From NCBI RefSeq assembly GCF_018333215.1, contig NZ_BORO01000021.1, forward strand, positions 1-62,453: 62,453 nt of DNA. The letters are read 5' to 3'. Both the position numbers and the translations under genes were made by a program. The notes under the pieces are model-generated. The model did not search any database and was not told where the DNA came from. It worked only from the letters and a program-made list of their open reading frames with translations. This DNA is from Oceanobacillus sp. J11TS1. GTDB taxonomy: Bacteria; Bacillota; Bacilli; Bacillales; Amphibacillaceae. Within the stretch, counting starts at the first letter, position 1. Every line of letters starts with the position of its first letter. Below, one piece after another: positions 1 through 7,286 of this stretch.

Positions 1-139
1 ATGGTTCATAGGCCAAGACCCAACTATGGAAAAAAGCGTTGGCCTTACCACCAAGGCTACCATGCCCACTACTCCATGTAAAACCGGTGCACTTCCTGGG
101 AATTTACACATACTTATTGACAGTACCGCTTTCGCCTGG

Positions 140-376
140 GGTTGGAGCGAGTTTAACCTGGGTTGGAGCGCTTTTTCCTTAGTCTGGAGCGGATTCGGAC
201 TCGACTGGAGCGCTTGGACCTTGGTTTGGAGCGGATTCGGACTCGATTGAAGCGCTTAGCCTGGGGTTGGAGCGCTTGGCCATTTTTGGAGCTAGTTTAA
301 CCTGAGGTGGAGCGCTTTCCAATATTTCGGAGCGCTTTCCGTTATTTCGGAGCGCGTTCTCCTTTTTTGGAGCGCG
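140..376. repeat. Degenerate tandem repeat, about 12 units of 19-21 bp
   Basis: The core GGAGCG (with variants GAAGCG and GGAGCT) starts at 144, 165, 186, 207, 228, 249, 269, 288, 309, 329, 349 and 369. Spacing is exactly 21 bp in the left half and mostly 20 bp in the right half. The spacer between cores is loosely conserved (TTNGACT, CCTGGGTT and CCATTTTT types). The array lies just beyond the pta terminator and continues towards the window edge without a recognisable gene. Its left half reads as an in-frame seven-residue periodicity, but no ribosome binding site supports translation, so I treat it as non-coding. Confidence 0.8.
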
Positions 377-390
377 TTCCAAAATATAAA

Positions 391-427
391 AAAATGCCGG
401 GCAAGAAAAATTGCCCGGCATTTTTTT
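391..427 (-). terminator. Rho-independent terminator of pta
   Basis: A near-perfect 14-bp stem (AAAATGCCGGGCAA) closes a 6-nt loop and is flanked by A/T runs on both sides, so it could work in both directions. It overlaps the last bases before the pta stop codon, its obvious client on the minus strand. Confidence 0.85.
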
Positions 428-1400
428 ATTCTCCTATTGCTTGTGCAGCGGTGATTAATGCTAAGTTGTACACATCTTCTGCACTGCAGCCTCTTGATAG
501 ATCGTTTACTGGTTTGTTTAGTCCTTGAAGGATTGGTCCTACTGCTTCAAAGCCGCCTAAGCGCTGTGCAATTTTATAGCCGATATTACCAGCTTCTAAG
601 CTTGGGAAGACAAATACATTGGCGTCCCCTTTAATCACAGAGTTTGGTGCTTTTTTCTCTGCAACACTTGGTACAAATGCTGCGTCAAATTGAAATTCCC
701 CATCAATTACTAGAGAAGGATCTTTCTCTTTTGCAATTGCTAAAGCGTCTGTCACTTTTTCTGTTTCTGGGGATTTGGCAGAACCAGCCGTTGAAAAGCT
801 TAACATTGCAACACGAGGATCCACATCAAATAATGCTCCTGTTTTTGCACTTTCTACCGCGATTTCTGCTAAATCATTACTGTCTGGAGCAATATTGATT
901 GCACAATCTGCAAATACATATTTCTCTTCATCTCTTACCATAATGAATACGCCAGAAGTTTTCTTAACGCCTTCTTTTGTTTTAATAATTTGTAATGCCG
1001 GGCGAACAGTATCAGCTGTTGAATGTGCAGCGCCGCTTACAAGACCATCTGCTTTATTTAAATAAACAAGCATAGTACCAAAATAGTTTTCATCTAAAAG
1101 GATTTTTTTCGCATCCTCTTCTGTTGCTTTTCCTTTTCTTCTTTCTACAAATGCATCTACCATTTCCCCGAAACCTTCATAATTAGCAGGATCGACAATT
1201 TCAAGTCCAGAAGTGGAGACATTAAGTTCTGCAGCTTTATCCTCTATCGCTTGTTGATTTCCAATTACTACAGGTGAAAGGACGCCATCCTCCGCTAAAC
1301 GACTTGCTGCGGATAATACACGCTCGTCCAATCCTTCTGGAAATACAATACGTTTGCCATTTCCTTTTACTTTGTCTGTTAATTGTTCAAATAAACCCAT
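426..1400 (-). CDS. pta: Phosphate acetyltransferase
   Basis: Converts acetyl-CoA and phosphate to acetyl phosphate and CoA in the cytoplasm, the first step of the Pta-AckA overflow route. The 324-residue protein is one PTA/PTB domain of normal Bacillus length (about 323). The conserved segment GLVSGAAHSTADTVRPALQ at residues 119-137 is the family signature. The start at 1400 was chosen because AGGAGG lies 9 bases upstream; a longer in-frame start at 1427 has no such site. The neighbouring divergent hemQ matches the Bacillus subtilis pta-ywfI order. I looked for a catabolite-responsive (cre) site in the upstream region and did not find a convincing one. Confidence 0.97.
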   Translation of the reverse strand: MGLFEQLTDKVKGNGKRIVFPEGLDERVLSAASRLAEDGVLSPVVIGNQQAIEDKAAELNVSTSGLEIVDPANYEGFGEMVDAFVERRKGKATEEDAKKILLDENYFGTMLVYLNKADGLVSGAAHSTADTVRPALQIIKTKEGVKKTSGVFIMVRDEEKYVFADCAINIAPDSNDLAEIAVESAKTGALFDVDPRVAMLSFSTAGSAKSPETEKVTDALAIAKEKDPSLVIDGEFQFDAAFVPSVAEKKAPNSVIKGDANVFVFPSLEAGNIGYKIAQRLGGFEAVGPILQGLNKPVNDLSRGCSAEDVYNLALITAAQAIGE

Positions 1401-1734
1401 TTTATTAACCCTCCTAAGATTTGACACTCCAAAGATTACAATCGCGGGCTTTTTCGCTCGGTAAATCTGTTAGTTTATCATTAAATCCTTTTTAATCATA
1501 AACCATTTAAACTTACAAATAAAGTGTTGCGAATACCTTTTTCTTCTAAAAAATAATGTAAAGGATTACATTATTTCTACCTTATTTTCAGTTACTATCC
1601 TTGCCTTAATAATCAAAAATATTACCAACCGCAGAAAAGTCTATTTTATTCTCCTTGCAATTTTGACAAAGCCTTGACAATACTTGAAATGACATGATTT
1701 TGTAGTTTTTTATATGAATCGTACCAGTTGGTTA

Positions 1735-1743
1735 TGCTATAGT
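1735..1743 (+). promoter_or_regulatory. Candidate extended -10 promoter of hemQ
   Basis: TGC followed by TATAGT forms an extended -10 element about 43 bases before the hemQ start codon. The matching -35 position is poor, which an extended -10 can tolerate. Two TTGACA hexamers further upstream (about 1664-1680) lack well-placed -10 partners. Apart from the divergent promoters I see nothing else in the 385-bp pta-hemQ intergenic region. Confidence 0.45.
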
Positions 1744-1785
1744 TAATATAGAATCAGTATTTAATTATGAAGGAGTGTATGAACA

Positions 1786-2538
1786 ATGGCAGAAGCAGTA
1801 GTAACTGTAGACGGCTGGTCCGCCTTACATGATACGCGTCACTTTGATTGGACATCTTGGAAAGCAATCTCAGAGGACGAACGAAATAAAGCAATCAAAG
1901 AATTTGAAGAACTCATAAAACAATGGGAAAAGATAGAAGAAAATAAAGAAGGCAGCCATAGTATTTTCAAGGTCGTCGGAAATAAAGCCGACCTTATGTT
2001 TATATTCTTGCGCGAGACCATGGACGAGCTGGAAGAAATTAAAACAGCTATTAATAAAACGCTATTAGGCGATTTCTTAATCCCTGCATATTCTTATGTA
2101 TCCATCATTGAAATGACCATGCATGATCCAATGAAGGCTGGCGATGACCGTGAACTTTCTCCTTACGTAAAAGAGCGCTTAAGACCTATTATGCCAAAAT
2201 GGGAGCATGCTTGTTTCTATCCGATGGCAAGACGTCGCGAGCCTGAGGCTAACTGGTTTACGATTGATAAAGAAGAGCGTACCAGATTGCTTTATGAACA
2301 TGGTATGACTGGACGCAAATATGCTGGTAAAGTTAAAGAAATCATTACCGGTTCCATTGGATTAGATGAATGGGAATGGGGCGTAACTTTATTTGCGCAT
2401 GATCCGCTGCAATTCAAGAAAATCGTTTATGAAATGCGTTTTGATGAAGTAACAACAAAATATGCAGAGTTTGGCGACTTCATCATGGGGAATTATCTGG
2501 CATCAGATGAACTTTCCGATTATCTAGCACTATCCTAG
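1786..2538 (+). CDS. hemQ: Coproheme decarboxylase HemQ/ChdC
   Basis: Catalyses the last step of the coproporphyrin-dependent heme pathway of Gram-positives: peroxide-driven decarboxylation of two propionates of coproheme to give heme b. The 250-residue protein belongs to the chlorite dismutase-like superfamily. Tyr145 (in HACFYPMARR) and His172 (in LLYEHGMTGRKY) fall at the exact positions of the catalytic tyrosine and proximal heme ligand known for Staphylococcus aureus HemQ. AAGGAG precedes the ATG by 10 bases. It is divergent from pta, as in B. subtilis (ywfI), and ends at a strong terminator, so it is monocistronic. Confidence 0.96.
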   Translation: MAEAVVTVDGWSALHDTRHFDWTSWKAISEDERNKAIKEFEELIKQWEKIEENKEGSHSIFKVVGNKADLMFIFLRETMDELEEIKTAINKTLLGDFLIPAYSYVSIIEMTMHDPMKAGDDRELSPYVKERLRPIMPKWEHACFYPMARRREPEANWFTIDKEERTRLLYEHGMTGRKYAGKVKEIITGSIGLDEWEWGVTLFAHDPLQFKKIVYEMRFDEVTTKYAEFGDFIMGNYLASDELSDYLALS

Positions 2539-2555
2539 TTATAAACTGGATTTAT

Positions 2556-2586
2556 TAAAAAGAGGCGAAAAGGCCTCTTTTTTTTA
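2556..2586 (+). terminator. Terminator of hemQ
   Basis: AAAGAGGC, a short loop, then GCCTCTTTTTTTT. A GC-containing stem followed by a run of eight T, 20 bp after the hemQ stop. Confidence 0.85.
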
Positions 2587-2697
2587 TGTAAAAATTTATC
2601 CTTCTTAATCTCAAAAAACAATCATGAAGACAGCCATATGAACATACATATCATTAATGAGCTTGCACCGAAAAATTGTGAGAAATGGGGTTGGTCC

Positions 2698-3143
2698 ATA
2701 GCAATTATTGCTCATAAAGAAGCTGAGGTAGGTCTGCTCGCCCGCTTCATGCGTGCAGAAGCGGAAAGAAATGACGACCTTGGAATGCTGATGGTTGGTA
2801 ACAAACGTGTCCATCTGTTCTTGCTGATTGTTTCAATTGCCCAGATATTCGAACCATAACAGATGCAGAAAAGAAAGTCCTAGAGGATTTAGGGCCTCAA
2901 ATGGGATATTTTTTATCCAAGGGTAAGAGAATGGATATACAGTTGACGAAAATTCTTCAAGTATAAACACAGCATCTGCTTCCGATTCACGTTGGTTTTT
3001 ATGCCTCAAGGTCCGCGCCCTGATTACTGGTACGGTCCATGGAATACAGGACGATATTTTCGCATTGCTTTTATGCTCCATTACAGCGTGAATGCCTGCC
3101 TGTTAGAACCAGGCGCAGGCAACTAGTTCTATTACATGAATAA
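2698..3143 (+). pseudogene. cwlJ: Degraded cwlJ (spore cortex-lytic hydrolase)
   Basis: Fragments of a CwlJ-type Hydrolase_2 protein appear in the correct order but in different frames. The first is AIIAHKEAEVGLLARFMRAE (from 2701), continuing to GMLMVGN. Next, in another frame from about 2823, comes ADCFNCPDIRTIT. Then MPQGPRPDYWYGPWNTGRYF in a further frame, and finally HCFYAPLQRECLPV (3063-3104). At least three frame changes and a stop codon break it. The codon where the family begins is ATA (2698-2700), not ATG. The 446-bp footprint equals a full-length cwlJ (142 codons in B. subtilis). Position directly upstream of gerQ matches the B. subtilis cwlJ-gerQ operon. Nearby genes are clean, so decay is more likely than sequencing error. 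Confidence 0.85.
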
Positions 3144-3168
3144 CCGTTTTAAGGAGGAGAGTGTAATC

Positions 3169-3570
3169 ATGAGTGATCAAACGAATCCGAATCAGCCAGG
3201 AAATTATTATCCTGCTTCCTATCCTAGTCCCTATTTTTACCCAGCATCTACCGGAAGCTTTTATCCCGTTAACGCGTCTAGACAATTCCCACAACCATCA
3301 AATGCAAGTGGCGGAGGTCAGTTCACCAATCAGCAATCATTTATTGAAAATATTCTACGTTTAAACATCGGAAGCCTAGGCACTTTTTATCTGACATTTG
3401 AAGGCCAGCAGCAAACGGCATTTCGAGGCTATATCGAGGCCGCTGGAAGGGATCATATTTTGATCCGTGAAGAAGACTCCAACCGACGTTTCTTATTATT
3501 AATGGTATATTTAGATTACGTCCTATTTGACGAACAAATAAGTTATGATTATCCATTTGGCAACCAATAG
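3169..3570 (+). CDS. gerQ: Spore coat protein GerQ
   Basis: Inner spore coat protein. In B. subtilis it is cross-linked by transglutaminase and is needed for CwlJ to localise and act in Ca-DPA germination. The 133-residue product has a Pro/Tyr/Gln/Asn-rich N-terminus and a conserved C-terminal half (about residues 58-129) with SFIENILRLNIGSLGTFYLT, the GYIEAAGRDHILIREED stretch and YLDYVLFDEQISYDYPFG. It is shorter than B. subtilis GerQ (181) in the repetitive N-terminal part. AAGGAGG 10 bases upstream fixes the start at 3169. The coding frame is intact although the partner gene cwlJ just upstream is destroyed. It probably shared a sigma-E type operon promoter with cwlJ, which I did not locate. 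Confidence 0.93.
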   Translation: MSDQTNPNQPGNYYPASYPSPYFYPASTGSFYPVNASRQFPQPSNASGGGQFTNQQSFIENILRLNIGSLGTFYLTFEGQQQTAFRGYIEAAGRDHILIREEDSNRRFLLLMVYLDYVLFDEQISYDYPFGNQ

Positions 3571-3615
3571 CCCATTATCAACCCAATCCTCGTTAAGGGC
3601 TCAAAAGCAAAAAAA

Positions 3616-3650
3616 GAAGCGTAGACTATCTTGTACGTCTACGCTTTTCT
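3616..3650 (+). terminator. Terminator of gerQ
   Basis: A 10-bp stem (AAGCGTAGAC / GTCTACGCTT) with a 10-nt loop ends in TTTTCTT, 46 bp after the gerQ stop. Confidence 0.8.
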
Positions 3651-3684
3651 TATACCGATAACTGTATTGTGAGGAGATTAAAAA

Positions 3685-3939
3685 ATGAGACATCCTCTAG
3701 AAAAATGGATACGAATCGAAATAATTAGTATCATTGCAGGGGTATTCCTTGGTATTTTCGCTTGGATAACAGGGTGGATGCTATTTTTGTTCTTTGCCTG
3801 CTATCTTTTTGTACTTAGTATCATTAGTAATGCATTTATATTGCTAAATACAAGAAGAGCTTCTGATGCCCTGAAACAAATGGTCAGAGCAGCCTTATTA
3901 TTTTTGTTTCTAACCTCTTTGTTCTTTTATCTTTCTTAA
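3685..3939 (+). CDS. Small membrane protein of unknown function
   Basis: 84 residues with two hydrophobic helices near residues 12-50 (apparently a hairpin of two membrane spans) and a third at about 65-84. A short basic stretch, NTRRASDALKQ, lies between the second and third. TGAGGAG stands 8 bases before the ATG. I do not recognise the family. It lies between the gerQ terminator and the convergent DUF423 gene, so it has its own transcript. Confidence 0.7.
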   Translation: MRHPLEKWIRIEIISIIAGVFLGIFAWITGWMLFLFFACYLFVLSIISNAFILLNTRRASDALKQMVRAALLFLFLTSLFFYLS

Positions 3940-3973
3940 CGTTTTGCGCTTTATAAAGGTATAAACGCATCTT

Positions 3974-4345
3974 TTATAATAATTTCATCGCGCCAATGCC
4001 TAATAGAACCCATCCTGCTAAAAAGGACAGTCCTCCAATTGGTGTAATCATCGCAAATGTTTTTACACCTGTTAAAGAATACATATAGAGGCTTCCGGAA
4101 AACAGAAGAATACCTACCAGGAACAGCCAACCGCTTGACGTAAAAAGATTACTTCCATCAAACTTCCCTAAAATAAGAGCAACTGCAACAATCGCCATCG
4201 TGTGAAACATTTGGTAATCAACTGCTTTACCCCAATTTGTCAAAGCTTTTTCCGACAATTTCCCTTCTAGTCCATGTGCACCAAATGCTCCAAATGCAAC
4301 TGCTAAAAATCCAAGAATCGCTCCAATTATTAAAAATAGTTTCAT
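3974..4345 (-). CDS. ywdK: DUF423 membrane protein (YwdK-like)
   Basis: 123-residue membrane protein with four predicted spans. The N-terminal motif LAVAFGAFGAHGLEGKLS and the YQMFHTMAIVAVAL segment are typical of the DUF423 family (B. subtilis YwdK). The function is unknown. The ATG at 4345 has GGAG 9 bases upstream and removes an implausible TTG start 15 bases earlier. It follows ywdI on the same strand with about 100 bp between, as in the ywd cluster of B. subtilis. Confidence 0.88.
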   Translation of the reverse strand: MKLFLIIGAILGFLAVAFGAFGAHGLEGKLSEKALTNWGKAVDYQMFHTMAIVAVALILGKFDGSNLFTSSGWLFLVGILLFSGSLYMYSLTGVKTFAMITPIGGLSFLAGWVLLGIGAMKLL

Positions 4346-4444
4346 CTTTTCCAACTCCAATCTTAAATTAAAAGCACGTCTACAAAACGTTTACTTAAAA
4401 ATGCTATTCCCAAAGAAACCACAAAACTTTAGACTGTTTTGTTC

Positions 4445-4768
4445 TTAAAAGTCAAAAATTGAATCTCCATTCGCGTCCTCGTCATTTAATTTATTCTTCT
4501 GCGGATTAACTACTTTGATACTAGATTCCTTGCCAAGCATTGCTTTCATTTCTGTTTCTGAAATGTGCTCTTCTGTATCTTCTATATTCACCCGTGTTTT
4601 ACCTGCAGCCATTGTAGCGGAATCAGGCTCTGCTGAAATAAATAACTCACTTAATAAACGGACGTTTTCCATATGTTTTTTCACTTGATCTTGGTGATGG
4701 GCTTTTCTTTTGGCTTCTTGTAGCTCATGGATCATTTTATCAATGATGATTTCATTGCTGACAGCCAT
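4445..4768 (-). CDS. ywdI: YwdI-like DUF5327 protein
   Basis: 107-residue hydrophilic protein of unknown function. It starts MAVSNEIIIDKMIHEL, carries a basic helical stretch (about residues 16-35) and ends in acidic DEDANGDSIFDF, the layout of B. subtilis YwdI. The start at 4768 is set by AGGAGGGG 8 bases upstream; a longer frame to 4837 has none. It is next to ywdK and gerQ, which supports the assignment. Confidence 0.82.
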   Translation of the reverse strand: MAVSNEIIIDKMIHELQEAKRKAHHQDQVKKHMENVRLLSELFISAEPDSATMAAGKTRVNIEDTEEHISETEMKAMLGKESSIKVVNPQKNKLNDEDANGDSIFDF

Positions 4769-4906
4769 ATAACCCCTCCTTTTATGTATCATTCCATATG
4801 AATTATAGCACAGAATTAATTCTGATAAACTCCTCATGCCTAAATGAGAGATAAAAAAAAGAGCTCTAGAAGATTTCGCCTCTTTGCTCTAATGTTATAA
4901 TGTTAT

Positions 4907-5059
4907 TCATCGCAGTATCCGTTTTTTGTTTAACTTTCTTGATATTTCCTCCACCCTATAGCGTTCATACATCCATTGCAAAAAGGTAACCTCTTCTTCG
5001 TAAAGTTCTCTTCCCAAACGTGTTGAAGTTTGCCGATATAGATGAAAAAAGTTTTTCAT
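4907..5059 (-). CDS. Small 50-residue protein of unknown function
   Basis: Starts MKNFFHLYRQTSTRLGRELY, continues with an acidic EEEV segment and FLQWMYERYRVEEISRKLNK, and ends at TGA. GGGGGAG precedes the ATG by 10 bases. The charged, apparently helical composition and the good ribosome binding site suggest a real small gene. I do not know the family. It lies upstream of ywdI on the same strand, 138 bp away. Confidence 0.6.
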   Translation of the reverse strand: MKNFFHLYRQTSTRLGRELYEEEVTFLQWMYERYRVEEISRKLNKKRILR

Positions 5060-5311
5060 ATTTGAAAACTCCCCCTATACGCTGATGCAGTAAAATATAA
5101 AATTAGTATAGCACTGTCTTTTTTTATCTTCAATAGGAAGATATTACAACTCCCTTTTCCATACAGGCATTTTGCACGTTTAGACAAAATATAAAGTTTA
5201 TGTAAATATTTCATTAAAATGAGCAACCACAGTCCCAAAGCCATATTTCGGATATCATCATCTAAACGGATGAACCTCTACAAAGTTTATAGCATTTTAT
5301 CTCTTATCCAC

Positions 5312-5400
5312 TCAAGAGGCTGAGAAAAAGTGTTTTTTTATCCAGCAACTTTCAAACTCATTTGTGCGAATATCCGCTTTCTTTTGTCCCAACCTCTTGA
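5312..5400. repeat. Inverted-repeat-bounded intergenic element, 89 bp
   Basis: The left end TCAAGAGGCTGAGAAAAAG (5312-5330) is answered by CTTTTGTCCCAACCTCTTGA (5381-5400) in inverted orientation, about 15 of 19 positions matching. The element sits 8 bp after the stop of the acyltransferase gene and could double as its terminator. The end type (AAGAGGCTGGGACAAAAG) resembles small repeats known from staphylococci and related Bacillaceae; that link is from memory. I see nothing else in the 5060-5408 gap. Confidence 0.6.
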
Positions 5401-5408
5401 ATCCATGT

Positions 5409-6002
5409 TTACTTTTGTTCTAATTCAGATTGTAACGCATATAATTTCTCATTCATTACGTTCATCATCTCGTCCATTGCCTCTTTTCGCGGCATATCTG
5501 CAGGTAAATGAATCGGATCTCCAAAAATAATTTTCGGCTTTTTACGCTTAAATAACTCTTTAAAATTATTTGGACCGATATAAGCTGCTGGAATAATAGG
5601 CACATTGCTATATGCAGCAATTGTCACAGCTCCTCTTTTGAGCGGCACTTGATTGGTTGTTCTCGTACCACTCGGAAAAATACCGATTACTTTTTCTTGT
5701 TTTAAAAGTTTACGGGGTACTTTAATCGTGCTCGGACCCGGATTATCCCGGTCAACTGGAAATGCATTCAGTTTTTTCATCAGCCACTTCAGAGGCCGTG
5801 ATTCGAATAATTCCTTCTTTGCCATATAATGAACTTTCGTAGGCAATACGCTGACACCAAGCCACAAGATGTCTATCCATCCCGTATGCGTGCAGGCGAT
5901 AATGTATCCTCCTGATGCTGGTAACTTTTCTTTTTGAAATACGTTCACTCGTCCAAATAAACTTAGAACTATCTTTAATGCGTATGCAGCAAAATAATAC
6001 AT
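5409..6002 (-). CDS. 1-acyl-sn-glycerol-3-phosphate acyltransferase family protein
   Basis: PlsC-type enzyme, expected to transfer an acyl group to lysophosphatidic acid at the membrane. The 198-residue protein has an N-terminal hydrophobic segment (residues 3-20) and the HX4D catalytic motif as HTGWID (His39-Asp44). FPSGTRT (109-115) replaces the usual FPEGTRS. It also has a VPIIPAAYIG block (about 132-141). The start at 6002 is preferred over 6023 because AGAGG lies 9 bases upstream. The E-to-S change in the second motif suggests a paralogue rather than the main PlsC. Confidence 0.88.
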   Translation of the reverse strand: MYYFAAYALKIVLSLFGRVNVFQKEKLPASGGYIIACTHTGWIDILWLGVSVLPTKVHYMAKKELFESRPLKWLMKKLNAFPVDRDNPGPSTIKVPRKLLKQEKVIGIFPSGTRTTNQVPLKRGAVTIAAYSNVPIIPAAYIGPNNFKELFKRKKPKIIFGDPIHLPADMPRKEAMDEMMNVMNEKLYALQSELEQK

Positions 6003-6142
6003 AATTCTCTTCCTCTTCCCCATTTTTAGTACCTGGTACTTACATAAGATACTAATGGAAAAGAAGCGAAATTACAAGAATTTTATGGTGTGTCATGAAC
6101 AGAGATTTCTTATATTCCTATCTATTCTGAATAAGTTCTTCA

Positions 6143-6481
6143 CTATCTCGTTCTTTCACAACTAGGTTCATAATCAAAATATAAGTGGTAATGTTTTTGA
6201 CAACCTTCATTAAATACAGAGGCACAATACAGACAGTCGTCCGTATTTACATACTGTTGGATGGTATGCTCTGTTCCGCAAACCCCACATAGGATTGCCA
6301 ATTCATTAAATTCATCTTTTCCCCATACGGAAATTTTGTGATCTTCACATTCTTCATGACATCGATAGCATGGATAATATTTATTGCAGCATTTAAATTT
6401 AATCGCAATAATGTCTTTGTCTGTGTGATAATGTTTGCATCTTGTTTGGTCATCAACAATTGAACCATAAATTTTTGGCAC
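6143..6481 (-). CDS. CHY zinc finger protein
   Basis: 112-residue cysteine- and histidine-rich protein of the CHY zinc finger family, related to yeast Hot13. The pattern CKHYH, CCNKYYPCYRCHEECEDH, CGVCGTEH, DDCLYCASVFNEGCQKHYH binds several zinc ions. The GTG start at 6481 has GGGAG 9 bases upstream. The role in Bacillaceae is not established; a metal or redox function is inferred from the fold. It lies between the acyltransferase and phasin-like genes on the same strand, but the terminator upstream suggests a separate transcript. Confidence 0.9.
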   Translation of the reverse strand: MPKIYGSIVDDQTRCKHYHTDKDIIAIKFKCCNKYYPCYRCHEECEDHKISVWGKDEFNELAILCGVCGTEHTIQQYVNTDDCLYCASVFNEGCQKHYHLYFDYEPSCERTR

Positions 6482-6522
6482 AGCACTTCTCTCCCTCAGC
6501 TAGTTAATAGATTTCTATCTAT

Positions 6523-6570
6523 AAAAAACGAGCAAAACACTTTCATAATTTCGAAAGTATCTTGCTCGTA
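6523..6570 (-). terminator. Terminator of the phasin-like gene
   Basis: Read on the minus strand, ACGAGCAAGATACTTTC is followed by a short loop and then GAAAGTGTTTTGCTCGT and TTTTTTA. The stem is about 17 bp with small mismatches and has a proper T run. Confidence 0.85.
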
Positions 6571-6573
6571 TGA

Positions 6574-6912
6574 TTAATCTTCTACTATTTCCTCTTCTAT
6601 TCCTTCATCCTTCGAGGAAACACCCAATTTCTCTTCTAAGACAAGAACTCTTGCCCGCAGCTCATCCATTTCATCTGCTGTCGCAAGTCCAGATTCTTTT
6701 GCTAGAACTTTCTTTTTCTCTTTACTTCTTTCGTCCCATTCGCCTTTTTTGCTGCTGCCTTTTTCAATAAAATTATCTAAAACAGTTTTTGCCTGCTCTT
6801 GTGTCAATTCATTCTTTTCCACTAATTCTTTCACTTTTTGTTCAAACTTCTCTTTTCCGCTTACTGCTGCGCCTAAACCCAGTAAGAATCCTTTACGTAA
6901 ATATTCACTCAT
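6574..6912 (-). CDS. Phasin-like coiled-coil protein
   Basis: 112-residue protein with SEYLRKGFLLGLGAAVSGKEK at the N-terminus, a helical middle rich in Lys/Glu and a C-terminal heptad stretch (MDELRARVLVLEEKLG, about residues 80-95). This is the layout of proteins annotated as phasin family or polyhydroxyalkanoate synthesis regulator. No polyester synthase gene is visible here, so a granule role is not supported by context. AGGAGG lies 8 bases before the chosen ATG; an adjacent ATG 3 bases earlier is an alternative. Confidence 0.7.
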   Translation of the reverse strand: MSEYLRKGFLLGLGAAVSGKEKFEQKVKELVEKNELTQEQAKTVLDNFIEKGSSKKGEWDERSKEKKKVLAKESGLATADEMDELRARVLVLEEKLGVSSKDEGIEEEIVED

Positions 6913-7286
6913 CATTTATACCTCCTATAGTATGCACTTTATGATGGTTCTTTAAGAGGATGTTCAAAAAGTCTCATTCGAACACACACTTTATAACTGG
7001 ATGAACCTGTCTCTTCTTGACCTGTCATCCTTACAATACGTGAAACAGGGCAGTTCTATACATTATTTACGTACATAGAATAAAAATAAGCCCTGTCTTT
7101 ATTATATATAACATTCCGTCATTCCGTAAATGATTTTGGCATCGGATTTTAAATGCTATGTTTTCTTTATTCCCATCCTATACTATAATTAACCTTCAAT
7201 TAATAATTTACCATTGAATAAAATTACATTTGGTTGTATAATCATACAGTCAAATGATTTCGTATTATTATCTAGGAGGAAGAAAA
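6913..7286. other. Intergenic region with an imperfect long dyad
   Basis: A divergent promoter region. It contains a nested imperfect dyad: ACAGGGC (7045-7051) with GCCCTGT (7090-7096), and inside it TTCTAT (7054-7059) with ATAGAA (7075-7080). TGTTCAAAAAGTCTC at 6961 resembles one end of a Bacillaceae repeat. No ORF here has a ribosome binding site. Confidence 0.5.

Noticed and set aside
26-250. A 74-codon open frame with a WSxFxLx seven-residue repeat over the GGAGCG array
   Set aside because: No ribosome binding site, and the period falls from 21 to 20 bp in the second half, so the frame is a by-product of the repeat.
1401-1785. Catabolite-responsive (cre) site for pta
   Set aside because: No sequence matching TGWNANCGNTNWCA closely enough was found in the upstream region.
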